DNA of 64,000 nt from Hyphomicrobium_A sp963724945. GTDB lineage: Bacteria > Pseudomonadota > Alphaproteobacteria > Rhizobiales > Hyphomicrobiaceae. Numbering within the stretch: position 1 is the first letter of the stretch; each line of letters starts with the position of its first letter. The translations under genes were made by a program, and so were the position numbers. Of this stretch, positions 8,238 to 16,544 are shown in pieces. The notes beneath the pieces were generated by a model. It was given only the letters and a program-made list of their open reading frames with translations. It made no database searches and was not told the DNA's origin. The stretch lies in assembly GCA_963724945.1 (NCBI GenBank), contig CAVRWL010000003.1, positions 1,178,001-1,242,000 on the forward strand. Reading direction: 5' to 3'.

Positions 8238-9899
8238 ATGATCTGCGCCTGGCCGTCACGCCCCGCCGTCCTCTCCTTCGCCGCCGTCACGGCGCTGGCA
8301 GCCCTCGCCGCCGCCGGGCCCGCCGTCGCTAAGGACCGGAGCACGGCTGAGAAAAAGGATCCCTACGCGTTGACGACCCGCACGCCGGGCACGCCCGTGC
8401 TGGCGGTGGTCTCGCTCGACGACCAGAAGGTCACGATCTACGACGCCGACGGCGCGATCCTGCGCGCGCCCGTCTCCACCGGCCAGACCGGTCTGGAGAC
8501 CCCCGTCGGCATCTACTCCGTCCTGCAGAAAGAGGCCGAGCACTACTCGAACCGCTACGACGATGCCGCTATGCCGAACATGGAGCGGATCACCTGGTCG
8601 GGCGTGGCGATGCACGGCGGCGCGCTGCCGGGCTACCCCGCCTCGCACGGCTGCATTCGCATGCCCTACAAGTTCGCCGAGCGTCTGTTCGGCCTGACCA
8701 AGCTCGGCATGCGCGTCATCGTCGCCCGCAAGGAGATGGAGCCGGCTCCCATCTCGCATCCGCTGCTGTTCAAGCCGATGCCGCTGCGCGACGGCTCCGG
8801 CCTCGTATCCAAGACGGCGTGGTTCGGCTCGCAGACCCCGCAGCAGGCGGCGGAGGCGCGCGCCGCCTCGCTGCAGGCGGCGGCGGCGGCCAAGAACGCG
8901 GAGGCCGATGCCATCGACAAGGAGGCCGCGCCGGCGCGGGCCGCGGCCAAGAAGCTCGAGCCCGACATGAGAAACGCGCAGAAGGCGCTGCGCGCCGCCG
9001 AGAAGATGCAAAAGCGGGCGGCCGCCTGGGTCGCGGACACGGAGAAGGATCTCGCCCGCGCCAAGTCCGACCGGTCCAAGGCGCGCGCGCAGACGGAGAA
9101 GGACAAGGCCGACGCCAAGCTCAAGGAGGCACAGGCTAAGCTCGACACCGTGAAGGGCGAGGTCGAGCCCAAGATCGACGCCTATCAGCAGGCCGATGCG
9201 GCGGCCAAGGCGCTCGAGGACAAGCGCGACGCGGCGCGCGCGGAGGCGCAGGCGGCGCAGCGAAAATTGTCGCCGGTCTCAGTGTTCATCAGCTTGAAGA
9301 CGCAAAAGCTCTACGTGCGCCAGGCGTTCCAGCCGGTGTTCGAGGCCCCGGTGACGATCGCCGATCCCGACAAGCCGATCGGCACGCACACCTATACCGC
9401 GGTCGCCTACGCCGACGGCGGCGACGCCATGCGCTGGAACGTGGTCTCGATCGGCCCCGCCACGCACCCCGGCGACGCCAACGAGGACGTCTCCTACCGG
9501 TCGTCCAACGACGACGACTATTACGACGACGACTACTACCGCCCGCGCCGCCCTCGCCACGTGACGCACGCCTCCTCGGGGCCGAAGCCGACCGACGTCG
9601 CCGCGGCGAAGGCCGCGCTCGACCGCATCACCATCCCGCCCGACGTCGCAGAGCGCATCTCTGAGCTGGTGCTGCCCGGCTCCTCCCTCATCGTCTCCGA
9701 CGAGGAGACGAGCAAGGAGACCGGTCAGCAGACCGACTTCATCGTGCTGATCAGCAGCGAGCCGCAGGGCGGGATTCTGAAGCGGCCGCCCCAGATGAAC
9801 CCCTACTACGATGACGGCTACGGGTACTACGACGACTACGATCGCCGCGGCCGGCGCGGGCGCGGGCCGTTCGGTGGAGGGTTCTTCCGCTTCTGGTGA
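8238..9899 (+). CDS. L,D-transpeptidase (YkuD) with long C-terminal extension
   Basis: A 553-residue exported protein. Residues 1-31 form a signal peptide. The YkuD domain (about 52-160) carries the catalytic motif SHGCIRMP with His137 and Cys139, so it should cross-link peptidoglycan stem peptides (3-3 links) or attach proteins to them in the periplasm. Residues about 195-345 are an Ala/Lys/Glu coiled coil. A segment at about 349-390 (SVFISLKTQKLYVRQAF, PIGTHTYTAVAY) resembles the start of a second YkuD domain but has no HGC motif. The tail is rich in Asp, Tyr, Arg and Gly. It is a single-gene unit. Confidence 0.85.
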   Translation: MICAWPSRPAVLSFAAVTALAALAAAGPAVAKDRSTAEKKDPYALTTRTPGTPVLAVVSLDDQKVTIYDADGAILRAPVSTGQTGLETPVGIYSVLQKEAEHYSNRYDDAAMPNMERITWSGVAMHGGALPGYPASHGCIRMPYKFAERLFGLTKLGMRVIVARKEMEPAPISHPLLFKPMPLRDGSGLVSKTAWFGSQTPQQAAEARAASLQAAAAAKNAEADAIDKEAAPARAAAKKLEPDMRNAQKALRAAEKMQKRAAAWVADTEKDLARAKSDRSKARAQTEKDKADAKLKEAQAKLDTVKGEVEPKIDAYQQADAAAKALEDKRDAARAEAQAAQRKLSPVSVFISLKTQKLYVRQAFQPVFEAPVTIADPDKPIGTHTYTAVAYADGGDAMRWNVVSIGPATHPGDANEDVSYRSSNDDDYYDDDYYRPRRPRHVTHASSGPKPTDVAAAKAALDRITIPPDVAERISELVLPGSSLIVSDEETSKETGQQTDFIVLISSEPQGGILKRPPQMNPYYDDGYGYYDDYDRRGRRGRGPFGGGFFRFW

Positions 9900-10031
9900 G
9901 GCTAGCCACTCACCGCGCGGGCTTTTTGCTTTCGCGTTTCGTCTGTTCCCCTGAGAACAGCGCAAGAGGCGCTTCTTATTGGATCTTGTTGTCTCGATCC
10001 GCGATGGCGCGGAGCCGGGATGGAGGATCCG

Positions 10032-11081
10032 ATGAGCTCGGGCAGTCGGCGCAATTTCTGCATTTGGGCAACTGTGGCCTTTGCGGCCGCGCTCGCGGCC
10101 GGGCCTGCGTCCGCCGGCTCGTCTTCGCCGGGAGCGATGCTGATCGCGGAGAGCCGCTCGAAGGCAAAGTGCGAATCTATCGACAACCGCATTTTCGTAA
10201 CAACCAAGCTCGGCACCGAGTGCATCGCCTACTTCGTGAGCCGAGGCTTCGAATCCCGGCGCCAGGCGGTCCTGTTCTTCGGCGGAGATGCCTCTAAGCT
10301 GCAGCTTAGTGATCCCGCCAAGCTTGAAACTGACCTCCGCTTCCAGAAAAGGGCGATGCAGCAATGGGCGGACCGGCTGAGGGTTCGCTACATCTACGTT
10401 TCTCGCGTGGGGCTGCAGGGGTCCTCGGGCAATCACGCTGAGCGCAGGCGGCCAAAGGAGACCTTCGTCATGAACGCGGTCGTCGACGCACTGAAGGCAA
10501 GGCTCGGCTTCGATGACATTGCTCTGGTCGGCCAATCGGGCGGCGGGACCATCGCCGCGGCGCTGCTGACGCTTGGGCGGGCGGACGTGCGCTGCGAAAT
10601 CTTGGGGTCGAGCGCGACCAGGCTTGTCGACCTCGAATATGACTATGTAACCGAGCATGGCGGTCACCCGAGCAAGACCGCCATGCACCGGAAAATATAC
10701 GATCCGTCCGATCACCTCGACACGATCGTCCGGCGTGCGGATCGACGCATTTTTGCGCTCGCGGACCCGAGCGACAAGACCGTGGCCTTCAAGTATCAGG
10801 CTCAGTTCATCGACCAGGTGAAGGCAGCCGGGCATACGGCCATGCTGATCGAGGTCGATGCTACGGGCGAGCACCACCATGACACTGAGAAATACGCTCT
10901 CCCCGTAGCGGGCGCCTGCCTCAACGAGGTCGCGGACGACCCGATCATTGCTGCGGTTGCGCGCGGGCGGAGCTGGGGCGAGCAAACGCACGCTCTCTCT
11001 CAGCTCCCATGGCAGTTCAAGAGGTGGAAGCCGCCCATTGGATCCGTGGCCGGTCTCAAGACAGCCGCCAAGGCGAACTGA
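10032..11081 (+). CDS. Secreted alpha/beta-hydrolase fold protein
   Basis: A 349-residue protein with a signal peptide (to about residue 30, ...GPASA). The nucleophile elbow GQSGGG places the likely catalytic Ser at 169, with a late His-rich segment (GEHHHDTEKY) that can supply the catalytic His. The spacing suits an alpha/beta hydrolase. Substrate and pathway are unknown. The start was chosen at ATG 10032 because GGAGG sits about 5 bases upstream; an ATG at 10020 would overlap that site. It has no operon partner. Confidence 0.7.
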   Translation: MSSGSRRNFCIWATVAFAAALAAGPASAGSSSPGAMLIAESRSKAKCESIDNRIFVTTKLGTECIAYFVSRGFESRRQAVLFFGGDASKLQLSDPAKLETDLRFQKRAMQQWADRLRVRYIYVSRVGLQGSSGNHAERRRPKETFVMNAVVDALKARLGFDDIALVGQSGGGTIAAALLTLGRADVRCEILGSSATRLVDLEYDYVTEHGGHPSKTAMHRKIYDPSDHLDTIVRRADRRIFALADPSDKTVAFKYQAQFIDQVKAAGHTAMLIEVDATGEHHHDTEKYALPVAGACLNEVADDPIIAAVARGRSWGEQTHALSQLPWQFKRWKPPIGSVAGLKTAAKAN

Positions 11082-11157
11082 TCTGGGAAGGCTTCGCAGC
11101 GATCACGCGCGCCGCAAGCGAACGTGAAGCCAGCCATTGAGAACGTGAACCTCTGCG

Positions 11158-11171
11158 TTGATTGAGATCAA
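11158..11171. promoter_or_regulatory. FNR/FixK-type box upstream of the EF-hand gene
   Basis: TTGATTGAGATCAA is a perfect TTGAT-N4-ATCAA site. Its centre is about 124 bases upstream of the ATG at 11289. A weak -10-like sequence (TACGGT, around 11193-11198) lies roughly 31 bases downstream of the centre, close to class II spacing. The rest of the 11082-11288 spacer shows nothing else. Confidence 0.6.
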
Positions 11172-11288
11172 CATTGGCCCAAGCCCCGCGCATACGGTCC
11201 CGGCGCGTGAGGCGAGAGGCTGCACGGGACATCGCGACCGCCTCTCTCCTCGAGAAGAATGCGAAAACCCCTGGAGGAGAGTGAAGCG

Positions 11289-11717
11289 ATGACTGCATTG
11301 AGGTTTATGAGAGAGTTGGCCTGCGTGCTGCTCGCGGCCGGCGTAGGGATGAGCATGGTGCCTGCCTCCGTGTCGGCGCAGACGAGCGGCACGGACGCCA
11401 TCAAGATGCTCGATACCGACCACGACGGAACCCTCGATCTTGCCGAGTGCAAGGCCGCCGCAGCGGCCATGTTCGACAAGCTCGACGCGGACAAGAGCGC
11501 GACGCTGGATCAGCAGGAGCTCGGCGACCGCGGCACCATCACGATCGTCGAAAGTCCGCATCACACCATGTTCTTTCAAACGCGGCCGTCGAAGGCCGAC
11601 TATGTCGGCTTCGTCGTGAAGCGGTTCGACGTCGTCGATCCCGATCACGAGGGCAAGCTCGATGCAAAGGAGCTCGATACGCCCGCGGGGCAAGCGCTTG
11701 TGAAGTTGCTGCAATAG
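11289..11717 (+). CDS. Secreted EF-hand protein
   Basis: A 142-residue protein with a signal peptide ending near VSAQ (about residue 32). It has three EF-hand-like loops: DTDHDGTLDLAE (canonical), DADKSATLDQQE (Gly replaced) and DPDHEGKLDAKE. Such small periplasmic EF-hand proteins probably bind calcium; no enzyme domain is present. The start ATG at 11289 follows a GGAGG site; a longer in-frame start at 11259 would run through that site. A perfect FNR-type box upstream suggests induction at low oxygen. Confidence 0.75.
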   Translation: MTALRFMRELACVLLAAGVGMSMVPASVSAQTSGTDAIKMLDTDHDGTLDLAECKAAAAAMFDKLDADKSATLDQQELGDRGTITIVESPHHTMFFQTRPSKADYVGFVVKRFDVVDPDHEGKLDAKELDTPAGQALVKLLQ

Positions 11718-11740
11718 CAGCCGAGGGTCGGGTGCCGCCC

Positions 11741-12403
11741 CTACTTCTTCCTAAACGCATCCAGGCTGACGATCTGCGCTCCGCCGTTGTCCTGGCGCGG
11801 CTTGTCGTCGGACGCTTTCGGCGCGGCGGAGATCTTGTGCGCGGCCGGCGTCGGCGCGGGCGCGCGCTCGGCGGGCTTGGGCTCCTCGGCGGGGGCGGCG
11901 GTCTTCTCCGCCTTGGTCTTGCGCGGCACCTTCGGCTTCTTCGGCGCGGTCGAGCGCAGCGTCGGGCGCGTCGCGCCATTGGCGCGCTCGGGACGGCGCC
12001 CGCCGAAGCGCTGGGAGATGTCCTCGCCCGCTTCCGGCTCCGCCTCGAGGTCCTCGAACTGCAGCCCGTAGCGCACGGAAGGATCGAAGAACACGCGGAT
12101 CGCCGCGAAGGGGACGACGAGGCGCTCGGGGATGCCGTCGAAGGTGAGCTTCACCTCGAAGCCGTCGTCGGCCACCGAGAGATCCCAGAAGCGATGCTGC
12201 AGCACGATCGTCATCTCGTGCGGGTACTTGTCCTTCAGCCGCTTGGAGAGGACGACGCCGGAGGCCGTGGTGTCGAAGGAGATATAGAAGTGATGCTCGC
12301 CTGGCAGCCCCTGCTTGGCGGCCTCTTTGAGCACGGTGCGCACGACGCCGCGCATGGCGTCCTGCGCTAGCGTCTCGTAGTCGATCGTCGGCTCGACCGG
12401 CAT
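11741..12403 (-). CDS. sspB: SspB family ClpXP adaptor
   Basis: SspB tethers ssrA-tagged polypeptides to the ClpXP protease. This 220-residue protein has the conserved domain (residues 1-130: DYETLAQDAMRGVVRTVL, GEHHFYISFDT, LVVPFAAIRVFFDPSVRYGLQF). A long Pro/Ala/Lys linker follows, and then a terminal ClpX-binding-like tail IVSLDAFRKK, which is how alphaproteobacterial SspB is built. The gene for its tag source, ssrA, lies immediately upstream on the same strand. Confidence 0.92.
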   Translation of the reverse strand: MPVEPTIDYETLAQDAMRGVVRTVLKEAAKQGLPGEHHFYISFDTTASGVVLSKRLKDKYPHEMTIVLQHRFWDLSVADDGFEVKLTFDGIPERLVVPFAAIRVFFDPSVRYGLQFEDLEAEPEAGEDISQRFGGRRPERANGATRPTLRSTAPKKPKVPRKTKAEKTAAPAEEPKPAERAPAPTPAAHKISAAPKASDDKPRQDNGGAQIVSLDAFRKK

Positions 12404-12469
12404 CGGATTGGCTTCTTGGCCCCCCTGATTGGCCCCGTGTCACGCACTCTAACGTGCCGATTACACTTC

Positions 12470-12877
12470 CGCGGCAAGCCCGGGGTCAAGTGCCCGGGAT
12501 AAAGTGGAGGGCTTCTGTTGCCCGGTGCCCTCCGAACCGCGCCTTACCCTGCTAGGGGCAAGGGCTTCAAGTTTAGGCCTTTCGCACTGCGTTACGCAGC
12601 GAGAGCAGCCTCAGCATAGTTGTCATTGGCAACTATTCTGAATGGCCCGATGACGGCGGAACCATGCCGAGCGAAAGCTTAGCCCTTTACACCTTCGTCG
12701 ATCCTAGTTCGCCCCCATCAGATGCCGCCGCGGCTCTTTTCGCTGCGGGTCTGTCCAACGTGCCTGCCGTCTGCTCATCGCTTCCGGCGGCGGCATTTGG
12801 TGGAGGCGCCGGGTACTGCCCCCGGGTCCGATCGGCTTATTACGGCCGCGTTTATCGCCATAGCCGGACGAATCCGG
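12470..12877 (-). ncRNA. ssrA: tmRNA, circularly permuted two-piece gene
   Basis: Read on the minus strand, the acceptor piece comes first: a hairpin GCCGGA-TTCG-TCCGGC near 12870, a T-arm-like CCGGG-GGCAGTA-CCCGG, then CGCCTCC-ACCA ending at 12798. After an intervening segment of about 80 bases the coding piece begins GGGGGCG at 12716. These two ends pair into a 7-bp acceptor stem with G-U as the third pair, the alanine identity element. The tag frame (12592-12630) reads A-N-D-N-Y-A-E-A-A-L-A-A-stop, with the stop in a CTGCG-TAA-CGCAG hairpin, followed by further hairpins and a likely pseudoknot. The outer ends are approximate. tmRNA rescues stalled ribosomes and marks the product for ClpXP. 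Confidence 0.93.
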
Positions 12878-12884
12878 CACCTCG

Positions 12885-12914
12885 AATATAGGGGCAGACG
12901 CTTGCGAAAAAAAG
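12885..12914 (-). promoter_or_regulatory. Possible ssrA promoter
   Basis: On the minus strand a TATATT -10 element (12885-12890) lies just upstream of the acceptor piece, with a T-rich stretch about 17-18 bases further upstream in the -35 position. The -10 is good and the -35 is weak. Nothing else is evident between here and the CPBP gene at 13071. Confidence 0.45.
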
Positions 12915-13070
12915 ACTTTCGTGGCGGTAGCCTGCAACCGCTTGTTAACGCCGCTCCTTGGCTTGCCTGCATGCAAGGCGCGGGGATGCTGCGCGCGCTC
13001 TCGTCTGCTCGCGCACGGGGCTAGGGCGTGGTAAAGGGCGCGTCCCACGGCAGGCAATGAGGCAGAAGGC

Positions 13071-13847
13071 ATGCTCTCAGCGCTCTTCAAAGGTCCGGCT
13101 CCTTACGTTCCGCGCTCGCGCTGGCCGGCATGGGCGGTGCTGCCGGCAGGCGTGTTGATCTTCGTCCTCGCGGTCGTTCTTGGCGGGCTTCTCACCTACG
13201 CCGACATCAGGCTGACGGGCGCCGGCGTGCCCCATCCCATCGATCCGTCCCACCCGCCGCCGCAAGCGACGCTGGAGCTTGCCACCTGGATCGCCGGGCT
13301 GCAGATCGGGCTCATCGCCTTCACGCTGCTTGCGGCGGGCTTCTTCTCCTCCAAGCGCGCCGAGGTCTTGTCGCTCAGGGCGCCGGCGCCGGGTTGGGCG
13401 GTGCTGCCGCTGGCCCTCATCCCGCTCTTTGTCGGCGGCGGTCTGTGGACCGGCCTGTTGCTCTTGTGGAAGCCGACGACCGTCCTGCAGGATCTGCGCC
13501 CGTTCCAGATGCTGCTCAACGGCCACGCGCGCGCCCTCGTCCTCCTCATCATCTGCGTCGGCGCGCCGTTGTCGGAGGAGCTGTTATTCCGCGGCTTCCT
13601 GTTCTCAGGGCTCGCCAAGACGCGGCTCGGCTTCGTCGGGACCGCGCTCATCACGACGCTTCTGTGGACGGGGCTGCACTGGGGCTATTCGCTGTTCGGG
13701 CTCTTCGAGGTGCTCTCGATCGGCCTCTACCTCTCCTGGCTGCTGGTCCGCACCGGCAGCCTGTGGGCGACGATCTTCTGCCACGCCGCCTACAACACGG
13801 TCGTCGCCGTCGTCTTGCTTTTCATCGCGCTGCCGGGGCCCGGTTAG
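13071..13847 (+). CDS. CPBP family intramembrane metalloprotease
   Basis: A 258-residue integral membrane protein with about six to seven hydrophobic helices. The CPBP (CAAX protease/Abi) motifs are present: SEELLFRG (Glu169, Glu170, Arg174), His203 in GLHWGYS, and His238/Asn242 in FCHAAYNTVV. Family members are membrane proteases of varied roles. An 8-bp inverted repeat at 13855-13876 separates it from thyA. Confidence 0.85.
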   Translation: MLSALFKGPAPYVPRSRWPAWAVLPAGVLIFVLAVVLGGLLTYADIRLTGAGVPHPIDPSHPPPQATLELATWIAGLQIGLIAFTLLAAGFFSSKRAEVLSLRAPAPGWAVLPLALIPLFVGGGLWTGLLLLWKPTTVLQDLRPFQMLLNGHARALVLLIICVGAPLSEELLFRGFLFSGLAKTRLGFVGTALITTLLWTGLHWGYSLFGLFEVLSIGLYLSWLLVRTGSLWATIFCHAAYNTVVAVVLLFIALPGPG

Positions 13848-13854
13848 GCGTGCG

Positions 13855-13876
13855 CCCCTTTGTTCCAGCAAAGGGG
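13855..13876 (+). terminator. Hairpin between CPBP gene and thyA
   Basis: CCCCTTTG-TTCCAG-CAAAGGGG is a perfect 8-bp stem with a 6-base loop just after the CPBP stop. No T run follows, so it may be a weak terminator or a structured leader of thyA. A TATAGT-like element follows at about 13882. Confidence 0.4.
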
Positions 13877-13894
13877 AATCGCTATAGTTGAGCT

Positions 13895-14716
13895 ATGCAG
13901 CAGTACCTCGATCTGATGCGCCGGGTGCGCGATCACGGCGCGCGCAAGACCGACCGCACGGGCACCGGCACACTGTCCGTGTTCGGGCACCAGATGCGCT
14001 TCGATCTTACGCGCGGCTTTCCGCTGGTGACGACCAAGAAGCTGCACGTGAAGTCGGTCATTCATGAGCTGATCTGGTTTTTGGCGGGCGACACCAACAC
14101 CACCTACCTCAAGCAAAACGGCGTCAGCATCTGGGACGAGTGGGCGGATCAAAACGGCGAGCTGGGCCCCGTCTATGGCAAGCAATGGCGCTCCTGGGCG
14201 GCGCCAAAGGGCGAAGGCCCGTCTTCGACAGGACCCGGGCGCACGATCGACCAGATCGCCGATGTCGTCGCGACGCTCAAATCCAACCCCGACAGCCGGC
14301 GCATGATTGTGTCGGCGTGGAATCCTGCCGATCTTGACGACATGGCGCTCGCGCCCTGCCACTGCCTGTTCCAGTTCTACGTGGCGGAGGGACGCCTCTC
14401 CTGCCAGCTCTACCAGCGCTCGGCCGACGTGTTCCTCGGCGTGCCGTTCAACATCGCGAGCTACGCGCTGCTGACGATGATGATGGCGCAGGTCACCGGG
14501 CTAAAGCCAGGCGAGTTCATCCACACCTTCGGCGATGCGCATCTCTATCTCAATCATCTCGATCAGGCGGACGAGCAATTGAAGCGCACGCCGCGCGCGC
14601 TGCCGCGCATGGAGATCAACCCCGAGGTCACCTCGATCTTCGACTTCCGCTACGAGGACTTCAAGCTCGTCGGCTACACCCCGCATCCGCACATCGCGGC
14701 CCCCGTCGCGGTCTGA
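13895..14716 (+). CDS. thyA: Thymidylate synthase
   Basis: ThyA methylates dUMP to dTMP using methylene-tetrahydrofolate. The 273-residue sequence is colinear with the family: RTGTGTLSVFG, FPLVTTKKLH, the active-site APCHCLFQFY with Cys155, QRSADVFLGVPFNIASYALL, and the conserved C terminus ending in AAPVAV. It is followed after 4 bases by folA, which recycles the dihydrofolate that ThyA produces, so the pair is a functional operon. Confidence 0.97.
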   Translation: MQQYLDLMRRVRDHGARKTDRTGTGTLSVFGHQMRFDLTRGFPLVTTKKLHVKSVIHELIWFLAGDTNTTYLKQNGVSIWDEWADQNGELGPVYGKQWRSWAAPKGEGPSSTGPGRTIDQIADVVATLKSNPDSRRMIVSAWNPADLDDMALAPCHCLFQFYVAEGRLSCQLYQRSADVFLGVPFNIASYALLTMMMAQVTGLKPGEFIHTFGDAHLYLNHLDQADEQLKRTPRALPRMEINPEVTSIFDFRYEDFKLVGYTPHPHIAAPVAV

Positions 14717-14720
14717 AGCG

Positions 14721-15245
14721 ATGTCCATGATCATCTCCCTCGTCGTCGCCGTCGCCGAGAACGGCGTGATCGGCCGCGACGGCGGCCTGCCCTGGCACCT
14801 CTCCTCCGACCTCAAGACCTTCCGCCGCCTGACCATGGGCAAGCCGCTCATCATGGGGCGCAGGACGTTTCAATCCTTGAAGCGGCCGCTCGATGGGCGC
14901 GACAACATCGTCGTCACGCGCGATCACAGCTTCGATGCCCCCGGCGCCATCATCGCGCGCGACTTCGCGACGGCGCTCAAGCGCGCCGAGGACTGCGCCA
15001 GAGCGCGCGGCGTCGCCGAAATCATGGTGATCGGCGGCGCGGACATCTTCAAGGCGGCGCTGCCGCTTGCGCGTTTCATCTACAAAACGGAGGTGCACGG
15101 GCGCCCCGAGGGCGATGCCTACTTGCCCGCCATCGATTGGAGCGCGTGGCGGGAGCTTAAGCGCGAGGTGCTGCCCAAGGGGCCAAAGGATGAATATTCG
15201 TCCACATTCGTGCTGCTCGAGCGCGAGACCGGCCAGCGCGCTTGA
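14721..15245 (+). CDS. folA: Dihydrofolate reductase
   Basis: FolA reduces dihydrofolate to tetrahydrofolate with NADPH. The 174-residue protein shows the family landmarks: ENGVIGRDGGLPWHL (substrate pocket), FRRLTMGKPLIMGRRTFQSL, VIGGADIFKAALPLA, and the C-terminal TFVLLER strand. It lies 4 bases after thyA. Confidence 0.96.
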   Translation: MSMIISLVVAVAENGVIGRDGGLPWHLSSDLKTFRRLTMGKPLIMGRRTFQSLKRPLDGRDNIVVTRDHSFDAPGAIIARDFATALKRAEDCARARGVAEIMVIGGADIFKAALPLARFIYKTEVHGRPEGDAYLPAIDWSAWRELKREVLPKGPKDEYSSTFVLLERETGQRA

Positions 15246-15280
15246 ACGGCCGCATTTGGCAACCAATGTTAGCAGCCAAT

Positions 15281-15310
15281 TTGCGCTTAAGGGACGCCCT
15301 GGCCTATAAG
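15281..15310 (+). promoter_or_regulatory. Candidate promoter for hflK-hflC
   Basis: TTGCGC (15281-15286), an 18-base spacer and TATAAG (15305-15310) form a plausible housekeeping promoter in the folA-hflK spacer, about 117 bases before the hflK ATG. Confidence 0.45.
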
Positions 15311-15426
15311 CGTGCACGTTGCATTCCCGCCGTGGAAAAGGGATCGGCCTCCCCGTTGCGCAACAAAGCACGGCGTGGCCGGCGGCCAGCGCCCCGTGCA
15401 GCCCTAACCCATTGAAGGACCTCGAC

Positions 15427-16542
15427 ATGCCGTGGAGCAATCAGAGTGGCGGTGGCGGCTGGAAAAGCGGCAACGGCGGCGGTCCATGGGGACAGGGCCC
15501 GAGCGGCGGCGGCGGCGGCGGTCAGCCGCCGGATCTGGAGGAAATGCTCAAGCGCGGGCAGGACAAGGTTAAGCAGGTCATGCACGGCGGCGGCATCCCC
15601 GGGCCGCTTCTGCTCCTCGTCGGTGCGGTCGCCGTCGCGGTCATCGTCTGGCAGGCCTTCTTCTTCCGCGTCAACCCCGACGAGCTCGGTGTCGTGTTGC
15701 GCTTCGGCGAGTTCATTCGCACGGCTCCGCCCGGCCTGCATCCGCGCTGGCCCTATCCGATCGAGGAGGTGCGCCTGCCGAAGGTCACGCGCCAGAACAT
15801 CATCGAGATCGGCATGCGCTCTCCGAGCGGCAGCCGCCTCGGCGGCAGCGCGCGCGACGAGCGCGCCGAGAGCCTGATGTTGACCGGCGACGAGAACATC
15901 GTCGACATCGACTTCGTCGTCTACTGGCGCATCAGGGACGCGGAGAAGTACTTGTTCAACATCCAGAACCCGGACACGACCGTGAAGGAGGTGGCCGAGA
16001 GCGCCATGCGCGAGGTCGTCGGTCAATCCAAGATCCAGCCGATCCTCACGCAGGCGCGGCAGAAGACCGAGGAGGCGGTGCAGAAGCTGATGCAGAAGAC
16101 GCTCGACAGCTACGGCGCCGGCATCCGCATCGACCAGGTGCAGCTGCAGAAGGTCGATCCTCCCGCCGAGGTCATCGACGCCTTCCGCGACGTGCAGGCG
16201 GCGCGTGCCGACAAGGAAAGGCTGCAGAACGAGGCTTCGGGCTACGCCAACAAGGTGGTGCCTGAGGCCCATGGCGATGCCGAGCGCATCCTCCAGTCGG
16301 CCGAAGGATACAAGCAGAAGGTGGTCAACGACGCGATCGGACAGACCGCCCGCTTCGACAAGGTTTACGAGCAGTACAAGAACGCCCCCGAGGTCACGCG
16401 CAAGCGCATGTACCTCGAGACGATGGAGCAGGTGCTCGGCAAGACCGACAAGATCATCATCGATTCCAAGGATGCAAAGGGCATCGTGCCTTATCTTCCG
16501 CTCAACAAGCTGCAGAGCAAGACCAGCGAGGGAGGCAACTGA
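15427..16542 (+). CDS. hflK: FtsH protease regulator HflK
   Basis: HflK and HflC form a membrane complex of the SPFH family that surrounds and modulates the FtsH protease. This 371-residue protein has the typical Gly-rich start (MPWSNQSGGGGWKSG), a transmembrane helix at about 62-80, and an SPFH domain (FRVNPDELGVVLRFG to the VQLQKVDPP region). The ATG at 15427 was chosen because of GAAGGA upstream and the match to family N termini; the frame opens earlier at 15319. hflC follows after 2 bases. Confidence 0.95.
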   Translation: MPWSNQSGGGGWKSGNGGGPWGQGPSGGGGGGQPPDLEEMLKRGQDKVKQVMHGGGIPGPLLLLVGAVAVAVIVWQAFFFRVNPDELGVVLRFGEFIRTAPPGLHPRWPYPIEEVRLPKVTRQNIIEIGMRSPSGSRLGGSARDERAESLMLTGDENIVDIDFVVYWRIRDAEKYLFNIQNPDTTVKEVAESAMREVVGQSKIQPILTQARQKTEEAVQKLMQKTLDSYGAGIRIDQVQLQKVDPPAEVIDAFRDVQAARADKERLQNEASGYANKVVPEAHGDAERILQSAEGYKQKVVNDAIGQTARFDKVYEQYKNAPEVTRKRMYLETMEQVLGKTDKIIIDSKDAKGIVPYLPLNKLQSKTSEGGN

Positions 16543-16544
16543 AG

